From: Diphasiastrum complanatum
Lineage: Eukaryota; Streptophyta; Lycopodiopsida; Lycopodiales; Lycopodiaceae
Reading direction: 5' to 3'
DNA length: 64,000 nt
Assembly (NCBI GenBank): GCA_029204225.1
Contig: CM055094.1
Location: forward strand, 64,851,393 to 64,915,392
A program made the position numbers and the translations under genes. Under the pieces are notes generated by a model. That model had not been told where the DNA came from and ran no database searches. It saw nothing but the letters and a program-made list of their open reading frames with translations. Positions 27,870 through 39,436 of the stretch are shown in pieces. How positions within the stretch are numbered: position 1 is the first letter of the stretch; each line of letters opens with the position of its first letter.

Positions 27870-28320
27870 TCTTGACGTGTACAAAGGAGATCCTTTGCTA
27901 TACTTTTTCACGTCTTCACGATGCTCCAATAACCGATCTACGAAAGTACAAGGGCTGTTAATGATCTTTTAATTCGTACTTAGAATAATAGAATATCATC
28001 AAATAACTATATAAACACCTGAACAATTAGAAGAAAGAATTGGATCAAATAATATCAATCAATGTATTCATAGAGATCAAATGACCAAAATCGGTCTTTC
28101 AGTATCTGACTCCTAGAGTTAGAGATTATTCAGAGAGAGTACAAGATTATTCTGAAAGATAGCATTCAGTAGCTTCTGTAAGTAGGATCACGTGCTTCGC
28201 GCTATTGTTCTGTGATCTGATAACTATTATTACGACACATTTTATATAGAAGTGCTATTTTTTTTATAGCAATTGTATTCTTGTTGAATGCTTGAATGTC
28301 TCTCACTATTTATCCTTCGA
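27870..28320. other. No gene; possible LTR-like sequence
   Basis: It contains a TATAAACACC word (28010) and transcript-like sequence but no proven repeat partner in the window. Confidence 0.3.
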
Positions 28321-28321
28321 A

Positions 28322-28690
28322 CAGGACTGTGGTGGCCATCTTTGTTTAAGGACACGTTTGTTGTCATTAAAGCGTGTGATGTCTGTCAACCAAAGCAGAC
28401 TTCACACCACTGACTCCCATTATAGAAGGCGAAGCCTTCCATAGGTGGGAAATTGACTTTGTTGGATCAATAAGTCCAGCAACAAAACATACCCAAGCTC
28501 GCTACATCCTCATAGCCACAGATTACGCCAATAAGTGGGTTGAGGCTCGAGCAACGAAGGACGCCAACGCAAAAACTGTCGCGCGTTTTCTTTACGAAAA
28601 CATTATTACACGTTTTGGCTGTCCCATAGAGCTAGTTAGTGATCGCGACACGCATTTTTTAAATGTTGTCATTGATAACCTCCTACGGGA
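28322..28690 (+). pseudogene. Ty3/gypsy integrase fragment
   Basis: It reads LWWPSLFKDTFVVIKACDVCQ (end of the H2C2 zinc domain), one stop, then GEAFHRWEIDFVG, RYILIATDYANKWVEARATK and NIITRFGCPIELVSD, the integrase core with the first two catalytic aspartates (EIDFVG and LVSDRDTHF). A short jump follows to KLNLTKIPRYQP. The glutamate block of the catalytic triad and everything after are missing. Confidence 0.85.
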
Positions 28691-28734
28691 CAAGCTGAAC
28701 CTGACGAAGATACCAAGGTACCAACCGTGACCTT

Positions 28735-29900
28735 AAGGGGGACTATTGGAAATTAAGCCCACAGTTGCCTCCTTGGTGAATGACTAATTTCTATTTCATG
28801 ATTCTTCTTGCATGTTCATTGATCATTGATCTAGGGTCAGGTAAAACCAACTTTGGTTCTACGTCTGCTCATCTGATACCTGCAAGAATCACAAACTTAG
28901 ATAGCCAATTTATTTAATAACTTGAAGTCATTGAAGACTTGGCCATCTTCAACAACTTCCACAAAACTTGCATTTAGAACAAGTCTACAAAAATACATTA
29001 CTTTTTCAATAGTCTGCAGAAATACACTATGTTTTCAACAGCTTCGGCTTTTTCACATTTTTTCAAAATGCGACACTTGCATAGTTCAAAATCTTAAGTA
29101 TCTTCTAACACACCTTCGGCTCTTTGTGAAAAATGCAAAGAGAGAGAAAATTCCCAAAGGTCATCTACTTTCATGCGTTGAGATGTTTTTAAAGACATCA
29201 TCTTTTTAGGGAACCTTCGGCTTCTCGCAAAAAATGTGAAAAGAGAGAAAAATCCCGAAGGTCATCTCAAATAAACGAGGAACATTCCAGCAACGTCCTT
29301 GTCCGCGTCAACGATGCTAAATTATTGACCATATATATACTGTGTACAGTTGTCACAAAAGCCATATACTTTCAAGTACAATGGCTTTCTTAATTAGATG
29401 ACAAGCATTCAATGTAATTAATACATGGATGAAGTCTATAAATAGATCATCTAAGCACAAATTACGGGTTGCTCCATCCATGAGACGCATTTTTTAGCCT
29501 CCCAAATATGCCATCATTTTTTGTTGTAATTGATATTTGTATTGTGCTAGCAGCAGCTTGCTTTTATCTGTGTACAATGTAGATGAATGCATGTTGTGAT
29601 TGAATGCACTTTTATTATTGTTTGATCGCGCTTGTTTACTCACTCTGATCAGAATACGGACGTCTAAGACTCTTCAGTTTCTGATCAGACGATGGCCATC
29701 CTTGATGCCTGAGGAACTCGCGATATCATACTGCTCTTCCATTTATTTCATAACTATACTTCACATTGAATCTGATTTTAGTAGCACCACACACAAACCA
29801 TCTCTAATCTCTTCGATGGACTGTACTCTTATTTTAGAGTATGAATTAATCTTTAAGATCTTGTTGGAAAAATAAAACACTTAAAGTTGTGATTATATTT
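28735..29900 (+). repeat. Probable gypsy LTR after the integrase fragment
   Basis: A purine-rich AAGGGGGAC is followed by TATTGGAAATTAAGCCC, the usual PPT/LTR start style (TGTTGG...) of this gypsy type. A TATA-like CTATAAATAG lies at 29436-29445. Two copies of a 55-bp word (ACCTTCGGCT...AAAGAGAGAAAA...GGTCATC) lie at about 29110-29163 and 29211-29265. The right end is not defined and no second LTR copy is in the window. Confidence 0.45.
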
Positions 29901-30002
29901 AGCATAAACTGTCTATTAGACTATTTTTGCCCCTAGCAGCCGATTAGAATGGGAGAGCTGTTCCGCATATTCCTGCTCTCTTCTCCATTCGCATTCTTCT
30001 AT

Positions 30003-30109
30003 CTCCCTTGTCCCATCAGCAACTAGCTGATATTTTCACTAAGCCACTTGTTAGAAAAAAGTTTGATAAGTTTAGATCAAAGCTTTATGTACTTAACGTT
30101 TGTTGACTT
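30003..30109 (+). pseudogene. Ty1/copia RNase H C-terminus
   Basis: The frame reads QLADIFTKPLVRKKFDKFRSKLYVLNVC and stop (in two parts here: QLADIFTKPLV and KFDKFRSKLYVLN), the end of copia RNase H. A purine run (AAGAGAGAGAG, 30151-30161) follows at the expected distance for a polypurine tract, so the next several hundred bases may be its LTR. Confidence 0.7.
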
Positions 30110-30161
30110 TAAAGCTATGTATATGACTATATAAAAAGTAGACTCTACTATAAGAGAGAGA

Positions 30162-31180
30162 GTTAGAATTAAAGTAGAATCACTGTGTTATTGTACTATG
30201 GATCCTATCAATGGATAAGGATCAGTTGGCCTCGCCACGAGGCGAGTCGATGGGACACGCATCCCATCAACGACAACCTGGGCCATGCATGGGTTGCTTG
30301 AGTGAAGAACTATATGTATAGTGTATTTTCATTTTGAGAAATACAGTTGCTATGTGAGCTTGCTGTGGAGAGTGTTTTCAGTTTGTGTTACTGTGTAGCA
30401 TGATCTGTATTCCTGTTCGAAGCAAATTCTAAGTGTAAGATGTCAACAAGTTATTGTTGTGAAAGGAAAAGTTTGTTATGGGTTCTCATGCGATGGTTGT
30501 TGCCTCTCATCCTACATTTGACCAAGTTGTTAGTTATGGTGTGTACTTCAACATGTTTTTCATGGATCTGTAAAGATGAGGAGACATAAAGAATATGCTA
30601 ACTTGTGTTAAGTGTAAAGCAGCTGATCAATGAAGGAACTATGAAAGTCAATTTTTGCACAAGAGACATAGTACTTCAAACAAACGCTAAGGGACAGTTC
30701 GTATTAGAATAAGACTAGTGCAATCTCGTAATGCTCATCCACCTGATGCTGAGTCAATGGTTACATGTGTTTGGTTTGAAGACAACTTCTTGAAGCCAAG
30801 CTGATGTACAATGCTTGTTTTAACTATAAGGCAACTGAGCAGTAATGGAATTGTGAAAGTTAGGCTTTGCATGAGAGACATGGTACTACTTCAAACAATG
30901 CAAAGGGATAGTTCATATTCGAGTTGGATTAGTGCGATCTCACTGTTCATGGCACTGTGGAACAACATGGTGATCTGAGCTTGCAAAAGTTCAGAGAAAA
31001 CTTCAAGTCCGTGTAGGGGTTGCTCTTTTGTGAGGATCAGAGTAGATAACAGACGTTTCGTGTTCTGTTCCTCCTAGAATAGCTCATCTCGGATTACGTT
31101 GTATTGTCGTGTTCCACTCGTGGGTCAGGATAGTCTCTTGATAATGTGGAAGCTGTGAAAGAGCTTCATGTATGGTCAGC
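30162..31180. other. Possible copia 3' LTR and unassigned sequence
   Basis: It begins TTAGAATTAAAG after the purine run at 30151-30161. There are partial internal similarities (for example CATGAGAGACATGGTAC-like words near 30660 and 30870, and GGGACAGTTCGTATTAG near 30690 and GGGATAGTTCATATTCG near 30905), suggesting an old duplication of about 215 bp. No gene was recognised. Confidence 0.35.
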
Positions 31181-31261
31181 AGGTTTTTCTAGATTTTTGT
31201 GCTGTTGTTGAGCTTGGCGTTGAGCTCGAGTGAGGACCCTAACAGGATCTGAAGAGACATG

Positions 31262-31480
31262 TCATGCGGGTAGGATCCTGTTGAGTTGTTTGGGGCAATC
31301 TTTAAAGCTATGTTTTTGAACACACTTCGAACATTCGACATGGTATTGGTTTTTGACTTTACAATTGACCATAAAATGTCCCGTTTCACCACAAATGAAG
31401 CATCTGTTGCTCATGGGCCCTTGGGCAATGTCATAGCCATCTTGGATGGCTAGCATTTCTGGAGTTTCTGGATTATTGGG
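31262..31480 (-). pseudogene. CCHC zinc-knuckle fragment of a retroelement
   Basis: The minus strand reads RCFICGETGHFMVNCK (CX2CX4HX4C) and, 8 residues later, CSKCVQKHSFKDC (CX2CX3HX4C, one residue short). It lies directly downstream of a gypsy integrase on the same strand. It may be the end of a different element's gag or an unusual C-terminal extension of the pol. Confidence 0.6.
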
Positions 31481-31539
31481 ATTCTCATCTCATCGCACCT
31501 GTAAAATAGCAGCTAGCAGGAATGAAAAAAACTCTGGAT

Positions 31540-32272
31540 CTATAGGAAATGAGGAATCTCGAGGAGCATCATACTTAATAGCAGCACGTAATAAACTGAC
31601 ATGAAAGATATCACAAGCCCGAGTAGCAGCAGGTAACTCAAGACGATATGTAACTGGACTGAGGCACTCAAGAATCTGAAAAGGCCCGTAATAGCTTGGC
31701 GCAAGCTTCTCAGTAGAAGCAAGACCCTGTACAAAACGATGACGAACAAAGCGTAACCGAAGAAAAACTGTATCTCCCTCTGCAAACTCAACATGGCGCC
31801 GATGACGATCAACAATGGTCCTGTACCACTGCTAAATATGTTGTAAATGAGTAGCAACTCTAGTAATAATCTCCCGAGCACTTGAAAGATAAGATGAAAT
31901 AGTAACATATGCATCATCTGGAGGAGCAGGTATACCGGGTAGAACTGTTGAGTATCCACGAGCAAGCAGGAAAGGAGAAACACCTGTGCTGGAACTAACA
32001 GAACTGTTATAACTATACTCAGTCTAACATAAATGCTGATCCCAATCAGGACCAGAAGGAGAAACATAATGTCGTAAATAATCCTCCAATACCCGATTAG
32101 TAACCTCAAACTGACCATCCGCAGAAGAATGATAAGCAGTGCCCATAAGTATCTTAACATCCAAGATACGCATAAGCTCTGTCCAAAAACCTGATGTAAA
32201 CTTGGTACTCCGATCAGTAAATATAGATCGTGGGAGACCATGTAAGTGGAAAATCTCAGCCCAAGGCGAGTC
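31540..32272 (-). pseudogene. Ty3/gypsy integrase C-terminal half
   Basis: In one minus frame, apart from two stops, it reads AEIFHLHGLPRSIFTDRSTK, FWTELMRILDVKILMGTAYH, SSADGQFEVTNRVLEDYLR, DWDQHLC, a block ARGYSTVLPGI, VEFAEGDTVFLRLRF, KLAPSYYGPFQILE and YRLELPA, DIFHVSLLRAAI. That is the second half of the catalytic core including the D and E of the triad, and the GPY/F module. The start of integrase is missing because the sequence is copia RT immediately upstream (above 32275). The long 270-codon frame in another register is a shadow of this gene. Confidence 0.88.
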
Positions 32273-32274
32273 AA

Positions 32275-32860
32275 TTTCATAAAAAAGGACCAGAATTTGA
32301 AGAGAATTGGCTCAATGTGTAAACAAAGAAAGTCAGATCGGGTCTGGTACAAATTTTCAAGTACATCATACTACCGATTAAGTTCTGCTAGGGTATACCT
32401 GCCATCTTCTGTTCTTCCTCTTCCGTTTTTGGGCAATCTTGTTTCGTGAGCTTGGCTCCAGCTATCATTGGTGTGGCTTTCTCTTTGCAGTCCATCATGT
32501 GGTACTACTTCAGCACTTTTCTGGCATATTCTAACTAACTCAAGTGCATTTCACCCTTTGTTTGATTTGTTATGATCTCCAGCCCTAGGCATTTTGTTGC
32601 TTCTCTAAGATCTGTGATTTCGTAGCTTTTAGACTGACTCTTCGTGTTAATCTTTTTAATATAGACATTGCAGTCTGGTTGGATTGAAGTCTAGAGACTT
32701 CAGAAGACCATCAGGCTTTTTATACCAAGCTCGTGATGCATGTTTTAGACCATAGGTGCATCTCTGCAATTGAGGAACTTATTGTCGATTGTCAGGGTCT
32801 TCATAGCCTTTTGGTTGCTTCATGATCCTTGCAGAAAATTGCCTCTCAATTTGCTCCATG
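32275..32860 (-). pseudogene. Ty1/copia reverse transcriptase fragment
   Basis: It reads IMKQPKGYEDPDNRQ, stop, then CTYGLKHASRAWYKK, KSLDF, CNVYIKK, YEITDL, MHLS, EYARKVLK and finally YQTRSDF, blocks of copia RT downstream of the catalytic core. The YVDD region itself has been lost between YIKK and SYEITDL, as also in the deleted element at 4245-5450, to which this copy is closely similar. It abuts gypsy integrase at 32272. Confidence 0.8.
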
Positions 32861-34160
32861 TAGTCTTCTCCAACCAACCTTTTTCCATCTTGATCATGAG
32901 TGATCAATTCGCAATCATAGAATCTTTTGAGTTGATGAAGAGATGTGAGATCCAGGCCTTGGATCTTCCCAAGAACCAATCTTCCATTGCTCTTTCCTTC
33001 ATAATACTCCCTCTTAATGATTGCATCATAAGAAGTAGAAACCTCAAAAACATTAGAAGCCATAAAAAAAATCATTAGTACCTTCAACATAAGGGTGATT
33101 GAAGTACTCTCTTTTTTCAAACAAGAACTTCTATTCAATGTTTCAGGTAATGACTCATATGATAATGATTCTTTCTCACTATCATTCACAATGACATCAT
33201 TCAAAGAACATCCGACTTTGAACTCTTCACATACTTCTCTTCTTCTTGACTTGTGACTATCTCCCTCACCAAGTCTCATGATATAATCATTTGATCTGCT
33301 CTTGTTATGAAGACATGTGACTCCACTTGCTACAAAAATGACTTTCTTGGACTCATCACAAAAAAATGTAGTAGAACCACCTCTTCATGAATGCACCTAG
33401 CAACATCTTTTTCCATATGATCAAAGAAATCATTAGGAACAAGCTTTTCCAAGGAAGAACCTTTAGCACCTCCATTGATGAAGTTAGCTCTTTCTTTACC
33501 TTTTGCATGCTTGCACTTGCCATGAAGAACCATTGAAGAACCATCATTATCCTCATAGCTAGCCAAGTTAGCACAAAGATGAACATCTCCAAGAAGCATA
33601 TTAGATCTTGACCTAGATCTAGCATAAGGAAGCTTGTTAGATTCTGCATATTTCGCCAATCTTATTGATGCTAAAAGAGAACTTTGAAAAACCGAGACCA
33701 ATCTCTTTTTCCATTCCATCCTTTTTGTTAGCCATAACAAAAGCATTCATTAGGGGAAATATGGGCTCAAAATTGGTCCTTTAATTTCACTTTAGAGAGA
33801 GGTTACGTAGAGAGAGATTGCGAACCGGTAACTTCTGGTCGCCATTTTCTGAGTTTTCGGCCTTGCCCAGACGTTTAACTGGTATGGTTTAAAAGTTAGT
33901 TAAGCATGAGATGTAATAACTTCTCTGTATGCTCGTTCCAAAATTTGGGACTAGAGCTTTAAGATTGAAAATCTTGGTGTGCTCAATGCAAAAACTGAAG
34001 CGGGAGCAATAGAACTTTTGATATCACTGTATGCTTATAGTGAAATATGAGGCGGGATGATTTTTCAACACGACATAAACAATACAAAAGTAAGGTATGC
34101 TAGATCTATTCATGTTGATTTACTATAGTTTGAAGCATTTACGGATTGTAGCTTTCAACA
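32861..34160 (-). other. Unassigned sequence with minus-strand open frames
   Basis: Minus frames at 33279-32860 (containing SNVFEVSTSYDAIIKREYYE and LDLTSLHQLKRFYD) and 33746-33330 are open for 140-160 codons. The first runs in frame into the copia RT motif MKQPKGYED. The composition (S, E, K rich, with KSSCLKKE-like words) recalls the linker and coiled-coil parts of some copia gags, but I cannot assign it. The part 33780-34160 shows no motif. Confidence 0.35.
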
Positions 34161-36271
34161 ATGGCAATGTTCCATTTGCATGTTGCTCTTCCTATGGAAT
34201 GCACTCCAATTATCAAGAAAAAACTGAAAGTTGTCGAGAATGCTGCTGCAATAGTTAGAGAATTGAGAATGAATAATCATACGAATATAGATTTGTGGAT
34301 GGATGGATCAATTTATCCTAATGATCCAGCTACCAATTTGTGTCCAGATTTTTAGTTTGTAACTCATCTTCTCAGATTTGTATGTGAAGGAAATAGCAGA
34401 TTACTTGGATATTGTCAAAGGTTGCATGATATTGGAATGCATAGCATATCTTGTCTTAATCAACAATTGCAACATGCAAATTAGCAATTGCTTCATTATG
34501 TGCAACACACTAGTGTTGAAAACAATGCACTCAAAAATGCTATGTTAGAGTTGAATGCTACAGTCACTACTCTTTGGGGATCAAACCAAGAAATGTTAGA
34601 ATCCATGGAAAAGTTGTGATCCGAGAGTTTAAAATTTGTTGTTGATATAAAAGTTATCAAAGACAATGATGAAGTGGAAAAGAAAGAGAGTACCGATGAA
34701 GAATATTGATGACTTTTCTACTCATAGCAGCAATAAAAAGAAATTCGAGCATTCAAATATGTTTTCATATAAACTATTTATTTGATTTGTATATGTCATT
34801 GAAGTTTGATTTGCACTTGATAACATGGATTATTTATTTACTAAACATAATTTGAGTTCATATGTTTGTTGCAGATCATGTTTGGTGGCAAAGAACTATT
34901 TAACAGATCGTTCATGCATTGGATCATCTTTAAGTCATGTTTTACCAAGAAAGTCAGCAAAGGAAATGATGAAAAATGCTCGGTTTGAAAAAATGAAAAA
35001 TGAAATTGCAGAGACTATTTTGATAAGGTTCAATCATACTTGGATGCAAATGTGATACAAGGTGCATGTGATGTTTCTAGAATTAGCAGAAATGCTTGTT
35101 CTACTTTTTTTAGAATAGCTAAAGAAGCTTTTTCCCAAGTGATGGTGAAGAAAACTTATCTTCTGCGTCCATATCAGGTAAGATTAGCAAGAAATTATGA
35201 TAATGATGGAATGTTCAGAGTAGTTGGCCAACCACTTCATATAATTGAATTATACAAATCAGAATATGGTGAGCTCAATTACAATGATTGCAATAATATT
35301 TTTCTTGATATTGAAAATGTTCTAAAATACATTATTCAATTCTATAAACTAGACGAACATCAAGTAAATGGAAAGATCATTATTGTAATAAAAGTGGATG
35401 AATATGAAATCATCAAAGGTCAAAAGTTGGAACGAGTGAATGTCTGTTTGATGAACAAAATTTCAGATACAGATGATCGAAGATTTAGTGTTCAATAAAA
35501 AAAATCACATATGGTGGTTGGCGGCATTCTAGGTATACATTTCAATTTTCATTTAGAATATCATTATTAACATTTCATACCTTGCCAGTTTTTATTGACA
35601 TGTCATGCATTACTTGCTTCTTTACAGGTCTTGAAAGAGGACCATAAAATACTTTCATGGATATTTTCAAGAACAAATTATGGCGAGATTATAAAGAGAC
35701 ATTGGAGGGTGAGAAATTTACAGTCAAAAACCTTGAAGTTTTCAAATTCAATGGCACCTTGCAGGGGATTTAAAAACATTAAAATGTATGTATAATGTCT
35801 CTCATGGGACAACATCAAAGCATCCATGTCTTTATTGCATGAAGGATTGCTACAATATGAATGTCAGACAATCAAACACTGGCCCAACACAAGAAGCTGA
35901 AAAATCCAAATATGAAAAGTGTTCTGCCTATACCATTAAAAAATGTTCATATATGCACATTGCATGCTGAGGTTCATATTATTGAAAAACTTATTTACCT
36001 GCATATTCTACTAGCATGGAATCATAAACCGGAGTTTGTGGCTAAAGCAACAATTAGGAGGTTGGAAATAGTTCTGTCAAATGCAGAACTACATAAAGGG
36101 AATGTCACGATTGAAAAAAGTGACAAACTCTCCAAAAAAAAGGAAACGATCCTAATAAGCCATCAATTGGAGGTGCTAAAGCAAGAAGATTCTTATCCAA
36201 TCACACATGCAAAGAATCAAGTGTCAGATATGAAATTTGGAGAGAAATTGTTCAAGCCACACGAACACTAG
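34161..36271 (+). pseudogene. Decayed intron-containing coding region, unknown family
   Basis: Plus-strand coding-like blocks: 34161-34710 (MAMFHLHVALPMECTP..., three stops), 34874-35532 (NYLTDRSCIGSSLSHVLPRK; after a frameshift DVSRISRNACSTFFRIAKEA and IIIVIKVDEYEIIKG) and 35628-36271. Clean GT...AG introns separate them: the second is 35533-35627, and an acceptor TTTGTTGCAG ends at 34873. The third block reads AGDLKTLKCMYNVSHGTTSK followed by HPCLYCMKDC, then LHAEVHIIEKLIYLHILLAW. A GD-x-K followed by C-x-x-C, with a KVDEYEI block upstream, looks like the catalytic part of a transposase-like or RNase H-fold protein, but I cannot name the family. Four or more stops and a frameshift indicate a pseudogene. 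It ends where a copia LTR seems to start. Confidence 0.45.
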
Positions 36272-36299
36272 AAGGAAGTAATCGAGTGGAAAAGAGACA

Positions 36300-36693
36300 A
36301 GTTGTCAGAAATGGTGAACTCATGCAACTTTGTCGCAACACGAACAAGAAACGAAGGTCGAACGAGAACGATTCGCGATAGTCAATGTGTCTTTGACTCA
36401 AAGCACGAACGATTCACGAATCATTCGTGATTCGTAAAAACACCTCCAGGACCACAAACTGCAAAGGGACGCAAAATAAAAAACTACGAAAGAAACGAAA
36501 AGAGCAAAATATTTCACGCTGCTAACTGGCAGCTCAACGGGCTTCACACCTAGCTGAAACGATGATGTGTAGTCGAGTGTCTAGGATTCTGTGAAGGCTT
36601 CTGCGCAAAAATAATAATTCAAAGACAGAATATCATTCACGAATAAGAAGAAGAAGAAGAAGACAAAAACGAAACAATCTCGTTTCTGCGACA
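36300..36693 (+). repeat. 5' LTR (at least its right part) of copia element at 36759
   Basis: It ends …TTTCTGCGACA directly before the PBS. It contains ATTCGCGA, ATTCACGAATC and ATTCGTGATTCG words (36366-36440) and a (GAA)n run at 36646-36662. The left end is not certain. No 3' LTR partner was found. Confidence 0.55.
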
Positions 36694-36706
36694 TGGTATC
36701 AGAGCC
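36694..36706 (+). promoter_or_regulatory. Primer-binding site (initiator tRNA-Met)
   Basis: TGGTATCAGAGCC follows the LTR end; the gag start lies 65 bp downstream. Confidence 0.85.
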
Positions 36707-36758
36707 AACAAGTTATCAATACTGATATCCCAACAGTAATTCTTCTAGACAACACAAT

Positions 36759-37745
36759 ATGGCTACGACAATCCAGACCAGAGTAGCAATCAGTCTCGAT
36801 GGCACAAATTACAGAATCTGAAAATTCAAAATCAAAACGCTTCTGAAGGACAAAGGCATTCGGTCGGTGACCGAGCTCTCAGAGGTGCAGCCTCCAGAGG
36901 GAGACTCGAGGAGAGCTGAATGGATCAGAAAAGATGAGCGTGCAATGGCGATCATCGTCTCATCCATAAATGAAGATCTACTCATGCAGATTGAAGACTG
37001 CGAAAGCAGCCATGCAGCATGAGAAAGATTGAAGCAGAAGTATGAAGTGAGGACCGCAGCTTCAATCATGCACCTTCACAATCAGCTGCAATCCATAAGG
37101 TGGGATGACAACCAATTAGATAAGCACGTTGAGAAGATCAGAATGATCTTCGCTCAACTCGCTACATCAAGACAGGAGCACCAAGTCCCAACACCACAGC
37201 AACTGATGTACTTCATGAAATCTCTACCGACGTCCTATCAGCCGCTGAGAATGCTCATACTGAGTCTACCAGATATGACATTCGACAAAGCAGTCAGTCT
37301 TGTCGCTGATGAGAGACTGATGAGAGACAAAGGAGAGGGTAGCAGTGATCAAGAGAAGACTCTCTTCACGAAAGGAAAAAAGAAGAACAAGAACAAGCCA
37401 AGATTCGAGAAGACGAAGTCCTCGAATCAACAATCTTCTTCCTATGATCACTACCACAAACCAGGCCATACGACAAACAAATGCTGGTTCAATCCAACAA
37501 TACCTTGCATGCACTGCAAGAAGAAAGGACATTCTGCATACGCTTGCAGATTCAACCCAAAAAGGAAAAACAAAGCTGAAAAGACAAACGTTGCAGAGTC
37601 ATCTAAGGATGCAGAAAGAGGTGACGAAGCTTTCACGATACTCGATGAAGCCTCAACAAGATACTCTAAACACGACTATGATGTAGTCATTGATTCAGGA
37701 GCAACATCTCACATAACCTGCAACAAGAAGGTCTTGATCAACTTT
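36759..37745 (+). pseudogene. Copia gag-protease
   Basis: It starts MATTIQTRVAISLDGTNYRI, with a TGA in place of the conserved Trp, and continues with ASIMHLHNQLQSIRWDDNQL and MTFDKAVSLVADERLM. The first knuckle is damaged (YDHYHKPGHTTNKC, first Cys lost), and the second is intact (CMHCKKKGHSAYAC). The protease motif is VVIDSGATSHIT (about 37690), then a TGA at 37746. Only two or three stops break it; a 240-residue stretch (37029-37748) is fully open. Confidence 0.88.
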
Positions 37746-37748
37746 TGA

Positions 37749-39436
37749 GAACTCGAAAACGACAAAGCAGTGATTCTAGGCAATGGAAGCAGACATGATG
37801 TCAAAGGCATCGGCACTCTACAGCTACGAACACTGTCAGTCCAAGCAGAGCTGCCAGGAGCACTTTATTTGCCCTCACTCAGAAAAGATCTACTATCTGT
37901 CTCCAAGATGGCAGATCTAGGCATTCGAGTTTTGTTCGATGGCAACACTTGTCGTATGATCGAGAAGACGACAAATAAGTTGTTGACAGTCGGATGCAGA
38001 GAAGGAAACCTCTACCAGGCCAAAATAATCAGCAATTCTGATAGCATATTAAATGCTTCAGAGAATGAAGATCAGCTTTGGCATAGGAGAATGTATCATC
38101 TGAACATGCGGAGCTTGTACAACATGAGCAGAAAGGACATTGTCATAGGTCTCAAGATTTCAAGGCTCGAAACTGAGTTCTGTGAAGCTTGTCAGAAAGG
38201 CAAGCAACATCAAAACCCATTCACACATGAGGGAAGAAGAGCCAAGGAAGTTCTTAAGCTCGTCCACTCTGATGTCTGTGGACCGATGAAAACATATTCG
38301 CTCTCAGGTTTGAGATACTTTTTGACATTCATAGATGATTACAGCCGGATGACCATGATCTACTACTTGAAAAAGAAATCTGAAGTGTTTGATTCCTTCA
38401 AGAAGTTTGTAGCATTTGCAGAGCGACACATACAGATCCTTAGATCTGACAACGGAGGTGAATACAAAAGCAAAAATTCTCAAGATTTTGTGAAGAACAG
38501 GGGATCGAACACCAGTTCACTCCTGCATACACACCAGAATACAACGGTGTGGTAGAAAGAAAAAATAGAATGCTAGTCGAAGGATCCAGATGCATGATGG
38601 CACAAGCTCAATTGCCAGGTCAATTCTGGGCCGAGGCAATAGCTGCAGCTGTACACCTGCAGAACAGATTTATAGCGACAGCGCTGGAGAACAAAACACC
38701 ATACGAAATGTGGACAGGCAGAAAGCCTGATCTGTCATACGTACAAGTGTTTGGATGTGCAGCATACAAGCAAATTTCAAAGGAGAAGAGAAACAAACTC
38801 GATGACAAATCTGAACTAACAATCATGGTCGGCTACTTGAATGGAACACATGTGTACAGGCGCATTGCTGCCCATTCAAGAGGGAGATCGAGGACAAACA
38901 TCAAATCAAAATACAGAGCCCTAGACTCCAGAGTAGCAGGAAGCAAAGGATCAACCCCACGAACATGAAACATTCGAAGGTCAACGAGACAAAGAAGACC
39001 TCCAGATTGCTACTCTAACAATCTTCAATGGAGCGAAGACACGCAGTTCAAGTACTGCAGCTTCACAGAAGAGCCAGCAACATACCAAGAAGCTATCCAG
39101 AGTCCAGAGGGAGAATTTTAGAAGCAGGCAATGTCAGAGGAGATCGAGTCGATGAGGCAAAACGAGGCATGGACATTAGAGCCACTGCCAAAAAATAGAA
39201 AAGTAGTCGACTGCAAGTGGGTGTACAAGAAAAAGCTGAAATCAGATGGCACTATTGGCTGCTACAAAGCAAGGCTTGTCGCGAAGGGCTACACGCAGAG
39301 ATATGATGTTGACTATTTCGACACATATCCGTCCATGGTGAAAATGACAAGCATAAGACTACTCCTTGCATATGCCACACAATACAATCTGAAAATTCAC
39401 CAGATTGATGTGAAAACAGCCTTTCTCCACGGAGAT
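37749..39436 (+). pseudogene. Copia protease end, integrase and RT start, truncated
   Basis: It reads VILGNGSRHDVKGIGT, YLPSLRKDLLSVSKMADLG, LWHRRMYHLNMRSLYN, CEACQKGKQHQNPF, VHSDVCGPMKTYSLSGLRYF, FIDDYSRM, RSDNGGEY, then (after a frameshift near 38500) YNGVVERKNRMLVEG, FWAEAIAAAVHLQN, KTPYEMWTGRKPDLS and VFGCAAY. About 38870 the hinge is shortened. RT begins EIESMRQNEAWTLEPLPKN, CKWVYKKKLKSDG, KARLVAKGYTQRYDVDYFDT, IDVKTAFLHG and stops at 39436, where unrelated sequence follows. The catalytic YVDD, RNase H and 3' LTR are absent. Confidence 0.9.

Noticed and set aside
27532-27972. 146-codon plus-strand frame
   Set aside because: It covers degenerate repeats and shows no domain; probably chance in a GC-richer patch.
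31540-32352. Long minus-strand frame of 270 codons, leucine- and phenylalanine-rich, membrane-protein-like
   Set aside because: A neighbouring register on the same strand reads a clear gypsy integrase (YYGPFQILE, HVSLLR); the hydrophobic frame is its shadow.
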